Source: Actinomycetota bacterium
GTDB lineage: Bacteria; Actinomycetota; Actinomycetes; S36-B12; GCA-2699445
NCBI GenBank assembly: GCA_020438795.1
Contig: JAGQTY010000021.1
Coordinates: 1 to 59,841 of the forward strand
DNA: 59,841 bases
Direction: 5' to 3'
The notes beneath the pieces were generated by a model, which had not been told where the DNA came from, searched no databases, and saw only the letters and a program-made list of their open reading frames with translations. Below are positions 15,887 to 25,241 of the stretch, piece after piece. The first letter of the stretch is position 1. Every line of letters begins with the position of its first letter. The translations under genes and the position numbers were made by a program.

Positions 15887-18800
15887 CCACGCGAACCTCT
15901 GCCACCGACGAGTTTCTATTGCGAGCAGGCCGCTACTTCACTGCCGGCGAGGTGTCGGCTGACTTGCGCACTGTGACCAAGCACGGCGGTCGAGACGGTG
16001 ACGTCTTCTACCGGGATCGGTGGAGTCACGACAAGGTTGTGCGCAGCACCCACGGCGTCAACTGCACCGGGTCCTGCTCGTGGAAGGTCTACGTCAAGGA
16101 CGGGATCATCACCTGGGAAACCCAGGAGACCGACTACCCGAGCATCGGACCGGACAGCCCCGAGTATGAACCACGCGGCTGCCCCCGCGGCGCCGCGTTC
16201 TCCTGGTATACCTACTCGCCCACCCGGATCCGCTACCCCTACATCCGGGGGGTGCTGCTCGACGCTTACCGGGCGGCGAAGGAGGAGCACCCGGATCCGG
16301 TGGACGCCTGGGCTGCGGTGGTGAACGATCCGGGGACGCGTCGCGGCTACCAGCGTGCGCGGGGCAAGGGTGGGCTGGTGCGGGCCGGCTGGGATGAGAT
16401 CACCGAGATCATCGCCGCCGCCCATGTCCACACCATCAAGCAGCACGGTCCGGATCGGGTGTTCGGGTTCTCCCCCATCCCGGCGATGAGTATGGCTTCC
16501 CATGCCGCGGGGAGCCGTTTCATCAGCCTGCTCGGTGGCTCGATGCTGTCGTTCTACGACTGGTACTGCGACCTGCCCGTCGCCTCACCACAGGTGTTCG
16601 GCGATCAGACCGACGTGCCCGAGTCCGCCGACTGGTTCAACAGTTCCTACCTGATCATGTGGGGCGCGAACGTACCCACGACCCGCACTCCGGATGCCCA
16701 CTTCATGGCCGAGGCCCGCTACCGCGGCCAGAAGGTCGTCACGGTCTCACCCGACTACGCCGACAACACCAAGTTCGCCGACGAGTGGCTCAATCCCCAT
16801 CCCGGGACCGATGGTGCCCTCGGCATGGCGATGGGCCACGTGGTGCTCAAGGAGTTCTTCGTGGACCGGCAGGTCCCCCGCTTCGTCGACTACGTGAAGA
16901 AGTACTCCGACCTGCCCTACCTGATCACGCTGCGGGAGAAGGACGGCGCCCACGTCCCCGACAAGTTCATCACCGCCAGTGACCTCGGCGACGACAGCGA
17001 GGGCAGTGAGTTCAAGACCGTACTGGTGGACGCCGCAACCGGCCGCCCTCACGTTCCCAACGGTTCGCTGGGCTTCCGCTTCGGTCAGGAGGGCATGGGC
17101 AAGTGGAACCTCGATCTCGAGGGTGTGGACCCGGCCCTGTCGCTGCACGGCGCTACGGGGACCGAGTCACTGGAGGTGCTGCTGCCGCGCTTCGACAGCG
17201 ACCAGGACAAGAACGAGGGCGGCAGCGTCCATCGCCGAGGAATTCCTGCCGCGAAGCTGCAGACGACGTCCGGGGAGCGGCTGGTCACCACGGTCTACGA
17301 CCTGCTGTTGGCCCAGTACGGTGTCGCCCGCGACGGTTTGCCGGGCCAGTGGCCGGCCTCGTACGAGGACCCGCAGCCCTACACACCGGCCTGGCAGGAG
17401 AGCATCACCGGGGTCCCGGCGGCCCAGGCGATCCGGGTCGGCCGGGAGTTCGCGCAGAATGCCGAGGACAGCGGCGGGCGCTCCATGATCATCCTCGGCG
17501 CCGGCACGAATCACTGGTTCCACTCCGACACCATCTATCGCACCTTCTTGGCGCTGATCACCCTGACCGGCTGCCAGGGCGTGAACGGCGGCGGCTGGGC
17601 GCACTATGTGGGCCAGGAGAAGTGCCGGCCGGTCACCGGCTGGGCCAACCTGGCGTTCGCGTTCGACTGGGCCAGACCCACCCGGCAGATGATCGGCACC
17701 GCCTTCTGGTACACGAACACCGACCAGTGGCGCTACGACCGGGTCAGCGCGGAAACCATGGCCTCACCCCTGGGGGAGGGTCGGTTCGCCGGTCGCACCA
17801 CCATGGACACCCTCGCGCAGTCTGCCCGGTCCGGATGGATGCCATCCTTCCCCTCATTGAACCGGAACACCCTCGATCTGGCCGACGAGGCCGAGGCCAG
17901 CGGCCAGCCGCCTGCAGAGTACGTGAAGCAGCAACTGCTCGACGGCGACCTCAAGTTCGCCATCGAGGATCCGGATGCGCCGGAGAACTGGCCGAGGGTG
18001 CTCACCGTGTGGCGGGCCAACCTGCTCGGGTCCTCGTCGAAGGGCAACGAGTACTTCCTGCGCCACCTGCTGGGTACCGACAATGCTGTGCGCGCCGAGG
18101 AGACCCCGGAGGCAGAACGCCCTCGGGACATCCAGTGGCGTGATGCTCCCGAGCAGGGCAAGCTCGACCTGCTGGTGAGTGTGGACTTCCGGATGACCAG
18201 CACCGGACTGTTCGGCGACATCCTGCTGCCGACCGCCACCTGGTACGAGAAGCACGACCTGTCCAGCACGGACATGCACCCGTACGTGCACGCGTTCACT
18301 CCGGCGATCGACCCGCCGTGGGAGACCCAGACCGACTACGACATCTTCCAGTCACTGGGCCGCGCGGTGGGGCGGCTCGCCAAGGGGCACCTCGGGGTTC
18401 GCAAGGACCTGATGGTGATGCCGCTGATGCACGACACTCCTGATGAGATGGCGCTGCCTCATGGTGTGGTCAAGGACTGGAAGGCCGGTGAGGTCGACCT
18501 GATCCCCGGCAAGACCGCACCCAAGTTTCTGGTGGCCGAGCGGGACTACACGCTGATCGGTGACAAGATGAGCGCGCTGGGTCCGCTGATGGAGGAGCTG
18601 GGCACGGTGACCAAAGGGGTCGCAGTGGACACCGCGCCGGAGGTGTCGCTGCTCAAGGAGACCAACGGGGTCATCCCATCGGGGCCGATGGCGGGCCGGC
18701 CGAGCCTGGTCAGCGCCATCAATGCGTGTGAGTCGATCCTGGCCCTGTCCGGCACCACGAACGGCCGCGTGGCCGTCGCTGGATTCGAGAATCTCGAGGC

Positions 18801-19569
18801 CCGGACTGGACAGGAACTGGCAGACCTTGCCGCCGACAATGAGGGCAAACGAATCACCTTCCCCGACACGCAGGCGCGTCCCGTCCCGGTGATCACCAGC
18901 CCGGAGTGGTCCGGCAGTGAACACGGCGGTCGCCGCTACACCGCGTTCGCCATCAATGTGGAACGGCTCAAGCCGTGGCACACCCTCACCGGGCGACAGC
19001 ATCTGTTCCTCGACCACGACTGGATGGCCGAGGTCGGCGAGCAACTGCCGACCTTCCGGCCGCCGCTGAACATGCACCGGATCTTCGGCGACCAGCGCAC
19101 TGGCGTGGGCAAGGAGGTGACGGTTCGCTACCTCACTCCGCACTCCAAGTGGTCCATCCACTCCGAGTACCAGGACAACCTCTTCATGCTGAGCCTGTCG
19201 CGCGGCGGCCCCGAGATCTGGATGAGCCCCCAGGACGCCGAGACCATCGGCGTGGCCGACAACGAGTGGGTGGAGGCCTACAACCGCAACGGTGTCGTCG
19301 TTGCCCGCGCGATCGTGTCCCACCGGATGCCGCAGGGGACCGTGTACATGTATCACGCCAAGGACCGGACCGTGGATGTCCCACGCACCGAGACCTCCGG
19401 CCTGCGCGGCGGGATCCACAACTCGTTGACCCGGCTGCTGCTCAAACCCACCCATCTGGTCGGCGGCTACGCCCAACTGTCCTTCTTCATGAACTACCTC
19501 GGTCCCACAGGCAATCAACGCGACGAGGTGACCGTCATCCGGCGCCGCTCCCAGGAGGTGACCTACTGA
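15883..19569 (+). CDS. narG: Respiratory nitrate reductase alpha subunit NarG
   Basis: This is the catalytic subunit of membrane-bound nitrate reductase, 1228 residues, the usual NarG length. It reduces nitrate to nitrite with electrons from NarH. The N-terminal FS0 cluster site is STHGVNCTGSCSWKVYV (His plus two Cys) with the further Cys in EPRGCPRGAAFSW. The molybdo-bisMGD Asp ligand lies in the YDWYCDLPVASPQVFGDQTD region. No Tat signal is seen, as expected for the cytoplasm-facing enzyme. ATG at 15883 overlaps the regulator stop by four bases; a longer upstream frame is not needed. It is followed without gap by narH, narJ and narI. Confidence 0.98.
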   Translation: MTTRTSATDEFLLRAGRYFTAGEVSADLRTVTKHGGRDGDVFYRDRWSHDKVVRSTHGVNCTGSCSWKVYVKDGIITWETQETDYPSIGPDSPEYEPRGCPRGAAFSWYTYSPTRIRYPYIRGVLLDAYRAAKEEHPDPVDAWAAVVNDPGTRRGYQRARGKGGLVRAGWDEITEIIAAAHVHTIKQHGPDRVFGFSPIPAMSMASHAAGSRFISLLGGSMLSFYDWYCDLPVASPQVFGDQTDVPESADWFNSSYLIMWGANVPTTRTPDAHFMAEARYRGQKVVTVSPDYADNTKFADEWLNPHPGTDGALGMAMGHVVLKEFFVDRQVPRFVDYVKKYSDLPYLITLREKDGAHVPDKFITASDLGDDSEGSEFKTVLVDAATGRPHVPNGSLGFRFGQEGMGKWNLDLEGVDPALSLHGATGTESLEVLLPRFDSDQDKNEGGSVHRRGIPAAKLQTTSGERLVTTVYDLLLAQYGVARDGLPGQWPASYEDPQPYTPAWQESITGVPAAQAIRVGREFAQNAEDSGGRSMIILGAGTNHWFHSDTIYRTFLALITLTGCQGVNGGGWAHYVGQEKCRPVTGWANLAFAFDWARPTRQMIGTAFWYTNTDQWRYDRVSAETMASPLGEGRFAGRTTMDTLAQSARSGWMPSFPSLNRNTLDLADEAEASGQPPAEYVKQQLLDGDLKFAIEDPDAPENWPRVLTVWRANLLGSSSKGNEYFLRHLLGTDNAVRAEETPEAERPRDIQWRDAPEQGKLDLLVSVDFRMTSTGLFGDILLPTATWYEKHDLSSTDMHPYVHAFTPAIDPPWETQTDYDIFQSLGRAVGRLAKGHLGVRKDLMVMPLMHDTPDEMALPHGVVKDWKAGEVDLIPGKTAPKFLVAERDYTLIGDKMSALGPLMEELGTVTKGVAVDTAPEVSLLKETNGVIPSGPMAGRPSLVSAINACESILALSGTTNGRVAVAGFENLEARTGQELADLAADNEGKRITFPDTQARPVPVITSPEWSGSEHGGRRYTAFAINVERLKPWHTLTGRQHLFLDHDWMAEVGEQLPTFRPPLNMHRIFGDQRTGVGKEVTVRYLTPHSKWSIHSEYQDNLFMLSLSRGGPEIWMSPQDAETIGVADNEWVEAYNRNGVVVARAIVSHRMPQGTVYMYHAKDRTVDVPRTETSGLRGGIHNSLTRLLLKPTHLVGGYAQLSFFMNYLGPTGNQRDEVTVIRRRSQEVTY

Positions 19570-21260
19570 TGCGAGTCATGGCCCAGGTGGGCATGGTGAT
19601 GAACCTCGACAAGTGCATCGGATGCCACACATGCTCGGTGACGTGCAAGCAGGCATGGACCAACCGGGCCGGCGTTGAATACGTGTGGTTCAACAACGTG
19701 GAGACCCGACCCGGTCAGGGGTACCCGCGCACGTATGAGGACCAGGAGAAGTGGAAGGGCGGCTGGAAACGCACCCGACGCGGCAAACTGCGACCGCGGG
19801 CAGGTGGCCGGTTGCACCGGCTCACGCAGATCTTCAGCAACCCGAAGCTCCCTGAGCTCGCCGACTATTACGAGCCGTGGACCTACGAGTACGACACCCT
19901 CATCTCCGCTCCCCAGGGCGAGCACACACCAGTGGCGCGTCCCAAGTCTCTGATCACCGGGGAGCCGATGAAGATCAGCTGGTCGGCCAACTGGGACGAC
20001 GACTTGGCAGGCGGACCGGAACTGGCGCCGAACGATCCGGTGCTGCGCAAGATCAAGGGTGAGGTGGGCGACCGGGTCAAGCTCGACTTCGAGCAGGCCT
20101 TCATGTTCTACCTTCCCCGCATCTGCGAACACTGCCTCAACCCAGCCTGTGTCGCCGCCTGCCCCTCCGGTGCGATGTACAAGCGCGCCGAGGACGGGAT
20201 CGTCCTGGTGGACCAGGAGCAGTGCCGCGGCTGGCGGATGTGCGTCACCGGCTGCCCCTACAAGAAGGTCTACTTCAACCACCGTACGGGCAAGGCCGAG
20301 AAGTGCACGCTGTGCTACCCGCGTATCGAGGTGGGCCTGCCGACCGTGTGCTCGGAGACCTGCGTGGGCAGGCTGCGTTACCTGGGCCTGTTCCTCTACG
20401 ACGAGGAGCGGGTTGCCGAGGCGGCCGCGACCGAGAACGAGCAGGAACTCTACCAGGCACAACTCGATCTGCTGCTCGACCCCAACGATCCTGAGGTGCT
20501 CGCCCAGGCCCGCCGTGACGGAATCCCCGAGGACTGGCTGGAGGCAGCCCAGCGATCGCCGGTATACAAGCTGGCCAAGGAGTACCAGGTCGCTCTGCCG
20601 CTGCACCCGGAGTACCGCACCATGCCCATGGTCTGGTACATCCCGCCGTTGTCCCCCATCGTCGATGCGCTGCGCGACACTGGCAACGACGCCGAGGAGG
20701 CCGGCAACCTCTTCGGCGCTATCCGGTCGCTGCGTATCCCCGTGGAGTACCTGGCCGAACTGTTCACCGCCGGGGATCCGGCGCCCGTCGTGCGGGCCCT
20801 GGACCGGCTGGCAGCCATGCGCTCCTACATGCGCGACGAGAACCTGAAACGCCCGACTCGTCCGGAGGTTCCCATCCGTGTCGGCATGACCGAGGAATCG
20901 ATCAGCGAGATGTACCGGCTGCTCTCGATCGCCAAGTACGAGGACCGGTACGTGATCCCCACCGCCCACGCCGAAGTCGGCCGTCAGCTCGATGAACTCG
21001 AATGCTCCCTCGACGTCGCCGGCGGCCCCGGGCAGTACCACAGCGGCACCTTCGGCGAAGCCTCCGGGCGCCCCACCCCGGTCGCGGTGGAAACGTTCCA
21101 GGCACTCAAGCAGCGGCAGACCAGCGAAACCATCGTGCCGACCGAAGACCAGTCGGGACGAGTGAACCTGCTGAACTGGGACGGCGCCGGGGTTCCGCTG
21201 GGGATGCCCAGCGTGCCACCGCGCCGTTCCGCCGAGGAGGCCGACGATGACCGATCCTGA
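19569..21260 (+). CDS. narH: Respiratory nitrate reductase beta subunit NarH
   Basis: This is the 563-residue electron-transfer subunit with four Fe-S clusters. The first motif is DKCIGCHTCSVTCKQAW near residue 15. The second and third are ICEHCLNPACVAACPSG and EQCRGWRMCVTGCPYKKVY, where Trp replaces one Cys and so creates the known 3Fe-4S cluster. The fourth is EKCTLCYPRIE. ATG at 19569 overlaps the narG stop by one base (TGATG). A longer frame running back into narG is a shadow. The C-terminal domain and length match other NarH proteins. It sits on the cytoplasmic side between NarG and NarI. Confidence 0.98.
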   Translation: MRVMAQVGMVMNLDKCIGCHTCSVTCKQAWTNRAGVEYVWFNNVETRPGQGYPRTYEDQEKWKGGWKRTRRGKLRPRAGGRLHRLTQIFSNPKLPELADYYEPWTYEYDTLISAPQGEHTPVARPKSLITGEPMKISWSANWDDDLAGGPELAPNDPVLRKIKGEVGDRVKLDFEQAFMFYLPRICEHCLNPACVAACPSGAMYKRAEDGIVLVDQEQCRGWRMCVTGCPYKKVYFNHRTGKAEKCTLCYPRIEVGLPTVCSETCVGRLRYLGLFLYDEERVAEAAATENEQELYQAQLDLLLDPNDPEVLAQARRDGIPEDWLEAAQRSPVYKLAKEYQVALPLHPEYRTMPMVWYIPPLSPIVDALRDTGNDAEEAGNLFGAIRSLRIPVEYLAELFTAGDPAPVVRALDRLAAMRSYMRDENLKRPTRPEVPIRVGMTEESISEMYRLLSIAKYEDRYVIPTAHAEVGRQLDELECSLDVAGGPGQYHSGTFGEASGRPTPVAVETFQALKQRQTSETIVPTEDQSGRVNLLNWDGAGVPLGMPSVPPRRSAEEADDDRS

Positions 21261-21897
21261 GCGGAGGACCCAGCCACGCGACCTCGCAGCGGCTCGACTG
21301 GCCGCCTCGTGGCTGCTCAGCTACCCAGACAGTGCCCTGTTGTCCAAGCTGGATCAGATTGCGGCCGTCGTGGCCGAACTGCCGGAACCGACCGGGCAGC
21401 CGCTGGCGGTGTTCCTCCAACACCTCAACCAGACCTCGCTGCGGCAGATGCAGGAACACTACGTGGCGATCTTCGACATGCGCCGTCGAGCCTGCCCGTA
21501 CCTGAGCTACTGGTCCGACGGCGACACCCGCAACCGGGGCGCCGGCATCCTGCGTTTCAAGCAGGCCTACCAGGACGCCGGCTACGAGGTCAGCGACGCC
21601 GAGCTGCCCGACCACATCGCGGTCGTGCTCGAGTTCGCGGCGATCGGGGAACCGGTCACCGGGGACGCCCTGCTGTGTGAGCACGCCCATGCGATCGGCC
21701 TGCTCCGCGACGCCCTGACCAAGATGGGCAGCGTCTACGTCCACGTCTTGGACTCGGTGGTCGCCACACTGCCCGCCCCCACTCCAGAGGTGGAGGAACG
21801 GATGGCGCAGATCGCCGCCACCGGCCCCCCGGGAGAACAGGTGGGCCTGCCCGGCTTCAGTATTCAGGAACTGCACACGATCGGAGCCCGACGATGA
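21247..21897 (+). CDS. narJ: Nitrate reductase assembly chaperone NarJ
   Basis: This is a 216-residue all-helical chaperone of the TorD/NarJ family that holds NarGH in a form competent for cofactor loading and membrane docking. The family segment LAASWLLSYPDSALL lies near the N-terminus and YVAIFDMRRRACPYLSYW is the central motif. It overlaps narH by 14 bp, with a ribosome site inside the narH end (GAGGAGG), and overlaps narI by four bases. It is not part of the final enzyme. Confidence 0.96.
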   Translation: MTDPERRTQPRDLAAARLAASWLLSYPDSALLSKLDQIAAVVAELPEPTGQPLAVFLQHLNQTSLRQMQEHYVAIFDMRRRACPYLSYWSDGDTRNRGAGILRFKQAYQDAGYEVSDAELPDHIAVVLEFAAIGEPVTGDALLCEHAHAIGLLRDALTKMGSVYVHVLDSVVATLPAPTPEVEERMAQIAATGPPGEQVGLPGFSIQELHTIGARR

Positions 21898-22652
21898 GCG
21901 CAAGCACCATCCTGCTGTGGGTCGTCCTCCCGTACGTGACCATCGCGGTCTTCGTGGTCGGCATGATCTGGCGGTACCGCTATGACAAGTTCGGCTGGAC
22001 CACGCGGTCCAGCCAGCTCTATGAGCGCAAGCTGATCCGGATCGCCAGCCCCCTGTTCCACATCGGGATCCTCGCGGTCGTCATCGGCCACGTCATCGGC
22101 CTGCTCATTCCCGAGTCATGGACCCAGGCTTTGGGCATCAGCGAGACGCTGTACCACATCATGGCCGTCTCACTCGGCCTGTTGGCAGGCATCTGTACCC
22201 TGGTCGGCATCGTGCTGCTGATCTACCGGCGCCGCACCGTGGGACCGGTGTTCTCCGCCACCACCGGCAACGACAAGTTCATGTACCTCTTCCTGGTCGC
22301 CGCCATCCTGTTGGGCCTGCTCACCACATTCCTGGCAGCCGGGTTCGTCGACCACGGGTACAACTACCGCGACACCGTGTCGGTCTGGTTCCGTTCCATC
22401 TTCCTGCTGAACCCACAACCCGAACTCATGGCAGAAGCACCCCTCTACTTCCGGGTGCACGCGATCGCAGGGTTGTGCGTGTTCCTGATCTGGCCCTTCA
22501 CCCGGCTCGTACACGCTTTCAGCGCACCCATCGGCTACGTGTTCCGCCCCTACATCATCTACCGGGACCGAGGACCGCACGATCTCGGCAACCGCACCCG
22601 ACGGCGGGGTTGGGAAGCAGTTGGGACTCCCGACAAGAGGCGACGAGAATGA
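21894..22652 (+). CDS. narI: Respiratory nitrate reductase gamma subunit NarI (cytochrome b)
   Basis: This 252-residue membrane cytochrome takes electrons from the quinol pool. Five transmembrane helices are visible. Heme-ligand histidines are in PLFHIGILAVVIGHVIGLL (first pair) and YFRVHAIAGLCVF with LVHAFSAPIGYV (second pair), the expected NarI arrangement. The ATG lies in an ATGA overlap with narJ, and its stop overlaps the next gene the same way, so the radical SAM protein is part of this operon. The C-terminus is basic and cytoplasmic. Confidence 0.97.
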   Translation: MSASTILLWVVLPYVTIAVFVVGMIWRYRYDKFGWTTRSSQLYERKLIRIASPLFHIGILAVVIGHVIGLLIPESWTQALGISETLYHIMAVSLGLLAGICTLVGIVLLIYRRRTVGPVFSATTGNDKFMYLFLVAAILLGLLTTFLAAGFVDHGYNYRDTVSVWFRSIFLLNPQPELMAEAPLYFRVHAIAGLCVFLIWPFTRLVHAFSAPIGYVFRPYIIYRDRGPHDLGNRTRRRGWEAVGTPDKRRRE

Positions 22653-23827
22653 CAACGCACGAGCGGGTGTCCCCGGTCACACGGGCTCTGCGCCGGCCGC
22701 ACATCGACCTGAGCGACCGGCCGTTCATCGTGATCTGGGAAGTGACCCGCGCCTGCGCTCTGGCGTGTCGGCACTGTCGCGCGCAGGCGCAGCCGTTGCC
22801 CGCACCCGACGAGTTGGACACCGAACAGGGTCTGGCCCTCGTGGATCAGGTCGCGGACCTCGGACGGCCGCCACCGCTGTTCGTGCTCACGGGAGGTGAC
22901 CCGTTCCTGCGCGCGGACTTGCCCGAGCTGATCCGGCACGCACGGGCACGCAAGCTCCCGGTGGGGGTCTCGCCCTCGGGGACACCCACCCTTACCGCGG
23001 CAGAGCTCGCCCGGGTTCGTGACGCAGGGGCCCAGACCATCTCGCTCAGCCTCGACGGCGCCAACGCTTCCACCCATGACGCCTTCCGCGGAGTCCCCGG
23101 CAGCTATGACAGTACGGTCCGTGCCTGGCAGGAGGCTCAGGACCTGGGCTTCAAGGTTCAGATCAACACCAGCGTCACCCGCAGCAATGTCAGCGAGCTT
23201 GCCGACATCGCCCACCAGTTGCACACACGGGGAGCGCTTGCCTGGTCGTTGTTCTTCCTCGTTCCGACCGGCCGGGCAACACTCGACCAGCAACTCAGTG
23301 CACAGCAGGCCGAGGATGTCCTGCACTTCGCGTACGACCTGGACACGATCCTGTCGACCAAGGCCACCGAGGCTCCGGCCTTTCGCCGGGTCTGTCAGCA
23401 GCGGCAACGCAACCCGGGGGCACCTCCCCGCAACACCGGTCCGACCTACCGCCTCCTCACCGAACGACGACGCCAGTTGCTGCCGGAAACCTCGGAAACC
23501 CTGCGCCGCCCGCCGCTGCCCGTCAATGCCGGCAATGGCTTCATCTTCATCTCCCACACGGGCGAGGTCTACCCCAGCGGCTTCCTGCCCATCGCGGTAG
23601 GCAACGTGACCGAGCAACCGCTGCACGAGATCTACCGGACTGCCGAGCTATTGCGGGACCTGCGTGAACCTGAACTCCTGCAAGGACGCTGCGGGGCATG
23701 CGGCTACAGGGACGTCTGTGGGGGTTCGCGGGCACGGGCCTACGCAACGACAGGTGACCTCTTCGCTGCGGACCCCCTGTGTCCCTACCAGCCAGGGCCC
23801 GAGCTGACGGTCTCTGGTACCGCCTGA
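22649..23827 (+). CDS. Radical SAM/SPASM protein in the nar operon
   Basis: This is a 392-residue radical SAM enzyme. RACALACRHCRAQ carries the CxxxCxxC cluster motif and the TGGDPFLR segment is the SAM-binding loop. The C-terminal SPASM-type site is GRCGACGYRDVCGGSRARAY followed by a further Cys in DPLCPYQP. The layout resembles NirJ, AhbC/AhbD and PqqE-type enzymes, several of which modify heme precursors or peptides. The four-base overlap with narI ties it to nitrate respiration, and a role in heme or cofactor maturation is an inference. No small peptide substrate gene is seen nearby. The true start is the ATG at 22649 rather than the longer upstream frame. Confidence 0.88.
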   Translation: MTTHERVSPVTRALRRPHIDLSDRPFIVIWEVTRACALACRHCRAQAQPLPAPDELDTEQGLALVDQVADLGRPPPLFVLTGGDPFLRADLPELIRHARARKLPVGVSPSGTPTLTAAELARVRDAGAQTISLSLDGANASTHDAFRGVPGSYDSTVRAWQEAQDLGFKVQINTSVTRSNVSELADIAHQLHTRGALAWSLFFLVPTGRATLDQQLSAQQAEDVLHFAYDLDTILSTKATEAPAFRRVCQQRQRNPGAPPRNTGPTYRLLTERRRQLLPETSETLRRPPLPVNAGNGFIFISHTGEVYPSGFLPIAVGNVTEQPLHEIYRTAELLRDLREPELLQGRCGACGYRDVCGGSRARAYATTGDLFAADPLCPYQPGPELTVSGTA

Positions 23828-23963
23828 GCCCCGGGCAACAGGCGGATCGGTGCTCAGCACTGGAGCTGCCGGATATTTGTCCGGCAGTGGGGCTTGTCCG
23901 ATGCTGATGGTCGCGGGACAACGAAGCGTGCCGACGATCACGGCAGCCACGACCATCAGTTCG

Positions 23964-24299
23964 TCACGTATCACCTGGCGGTGCGGCCTCCAGAGCGGAG
24001 ACGAGTGGGGCGTCCTTGTCGAAGGGGCCGTGCTTGTTGGCTCCGCCCAAGTCAGACTCATCGATTCCGTCGAAGAACTCTTCGTTGGCGCCGATGTAGC
24101 TCTGCTGGTCCTCTGGCACATCGTCCTCGTAGTAGATGGCCTCCACAGGACACACCGGCTCGCACGCCCCACAGTCAACGCATTCGTCGGGGTGAATGTA
24201 GAGCATCCGGGTGCCTTCGTAGATGCAGTCCACCGGGCACTCGTCCACGCATGCGCGGTCTTTGACGTCCACACAGGTTTCGGTGATGACATACGTCAT
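23964..24299 (-). CDS. fdxA: Seven-iron ferredoxin (FdxA type)
   Basis: This is a 111-residue soluble electron carrier with a 3Fe-4S and a 4Fe-4S cluster. The first half is ETCVDVKDRACVDECPVDCIY and the second ECVDCGACEPVCPVEAIYY, matching FdxA spacing. An acidic tail follows (DDVPEDQQSYIGANEEFF). MTYVITETC is the standard FdxA start, at 24299. It lies at the far side of a 186-bp divergent region shared with the second Cys-cluster regulator. FdxA is induced under hypoxia and NO in mycobacteria, which would fit this locus. Confidence 0.93.
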   Translation of the reverse strand: MTYVITETCVDVKDRACVDECPVDCIYEGTRMLYIHPDECVDCGACEPVCPVEAIYYEDDVPEDQQSYIGANEEFFDGIDESDLGGANKHGPFDKDAPLVSALEAAPPGDT

Positions 24300-24467
24300 G
24301 ATTCGACCGACGGAGGTTGAGGTGTCTGTGGATTCGAGCTGGCGCCGTGACTGCCGCTGCTGCCGTGTGTGTCTGCTGCGGACGCTGGGCCTTCCCACAC
24401 TGCTGGTGGGGTGTTCTCCCGCTCAGTTGACGTCATAGTTGTGTCCCTACCTTGGGCTGTCCTGCCA

Positions 24468-24485
24468 TTTACTACACTATAGGAC
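24468..24485 (+). promoter_or_regulatory. Leaderless promoter box TTTACTACACT, regulator 2
   Basis: TTTACTACACT at 24468-24478 ends in TACACT, a good -10 hexamer, with its last base eight positions before the A of the ATG at 24486. The same 11 bases at the same distance stand before the paralogous regulator at 27230. No Shine-Dalgarno is present, so transcription very likely starts at the start codon. The conserved box beyond the hexamer suggests a shared operator. Confidence 0.6.
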
Positions 24486-25184
24486 ATGGAAAATGTGGGA
24501 CCGGCCCCTGTGCGCGCTGATCGCGGAGTTCGGGGGCTGACTGGTCCGCGTGCGCGCATCCTGGAGTTCCTTCAAGACCGGGATCGCTGGGTTACTGTCA
24601 GCGAGACCGCCGCCTGGGCGGATCTGCATGAGAACACCGCCCGCAAGCACCTCGAGGGCCTCGTTCAACGGTCCCTGGCCTCCCGGCGGCCTGGCCCCGC
24701 ACATGGCCGTGGTCGCCCGGGCTGGCAGTACCACAGCGATCATGAGAATCGTGAGCCAGACCGTCGACTTCAGAAGTATGTGGAGCTGGTGTCCGCCCTG
24801 GCAGGACACATCACAGCAACCAGTGACGATGCCCGCCTCGAGTCCTTGGACATAGGGCATCGCTGGGCCCATCGGCTGGGACCGGTAGCTGCCGAAGGGC
24901 CTGCGGTTTCAGCTGGAGAGCAGATCACCAGCCTGATGACTGATCTGGGGTTTGACCCCGAACCTGCCGGTGCCGACGCAGTTCGTCTGCGGCGATGCCC
25001 ATTCCTGGACAATGCCCTGTCCAACCCTGAGGTGGTTTGCGGCATCCACCTGGGACTGATACAGGCGGTGGTCTCCTCCTCCAGCAACCCCAACGGAAAC
25101 GTCGTACTGGAACCGTTCCACTCCGGTGGTGGGTGCTTGCTGCATGTCCCAACTGCTCCTAGCAGCCCCGGCCCCGCAACCTGA
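24486..25184 (+). CDS. HTH regulator with C-terminal Cys cluster, second paralog
   Basis: This is a 232-residue paralog of the 15149 and 27230 products. The N-terminal LTGPRARILEF segment leads a winged helix with TVSETAAWADLHENTARKHL as recognition region and RGRPGWQY as wing. The C-terminal sensor has RCPFLDNALSNPEVVCGIH (two Cys 13 residues apart) and GGGCLLHV. The first 28 residues align closely with paralog 3 (GPAPVRADRG versus GPAPARAMHS). An Fe-S-based sensor of O2 or NO is inferred. It is divergent from fdxA and 57 bp upstream of the FMN reductase, either of which it may control. Confidence 0.82.
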   Translation: MENVGPAPVRADRGVRGLTGPRARILEFLQDRDRWVTVSETAAWADLHENTARKHLEGLVQRSLASRRPGPAHGRGRPGWQYHSDHENREPDRRLQKYVELVSALAGHITATSDDARLESLDIGHRWAHRLGPVAAEGPAVSAGEQITSLMTDLGFDPEPAGADAVRLRRCPFLDNALSNPEVVCGIHLGLIQAVVSSSSNPNGNVVLEPFHSGGGCLLHVPTAPSSPGPAT

Positions 25185-25241
25185 CCCCATCAACCTCCGT
25201 CAGCAGTTCAACGACCAACAACCAACAAGGAGACATGTCCC

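Noticed and set aside
18352..19518. 388-residue minus-strand frame inside narG
   Set aside because: It is the antisense of a highly conserved gene and shows no family features; such frames are common in GC-rich DNA.
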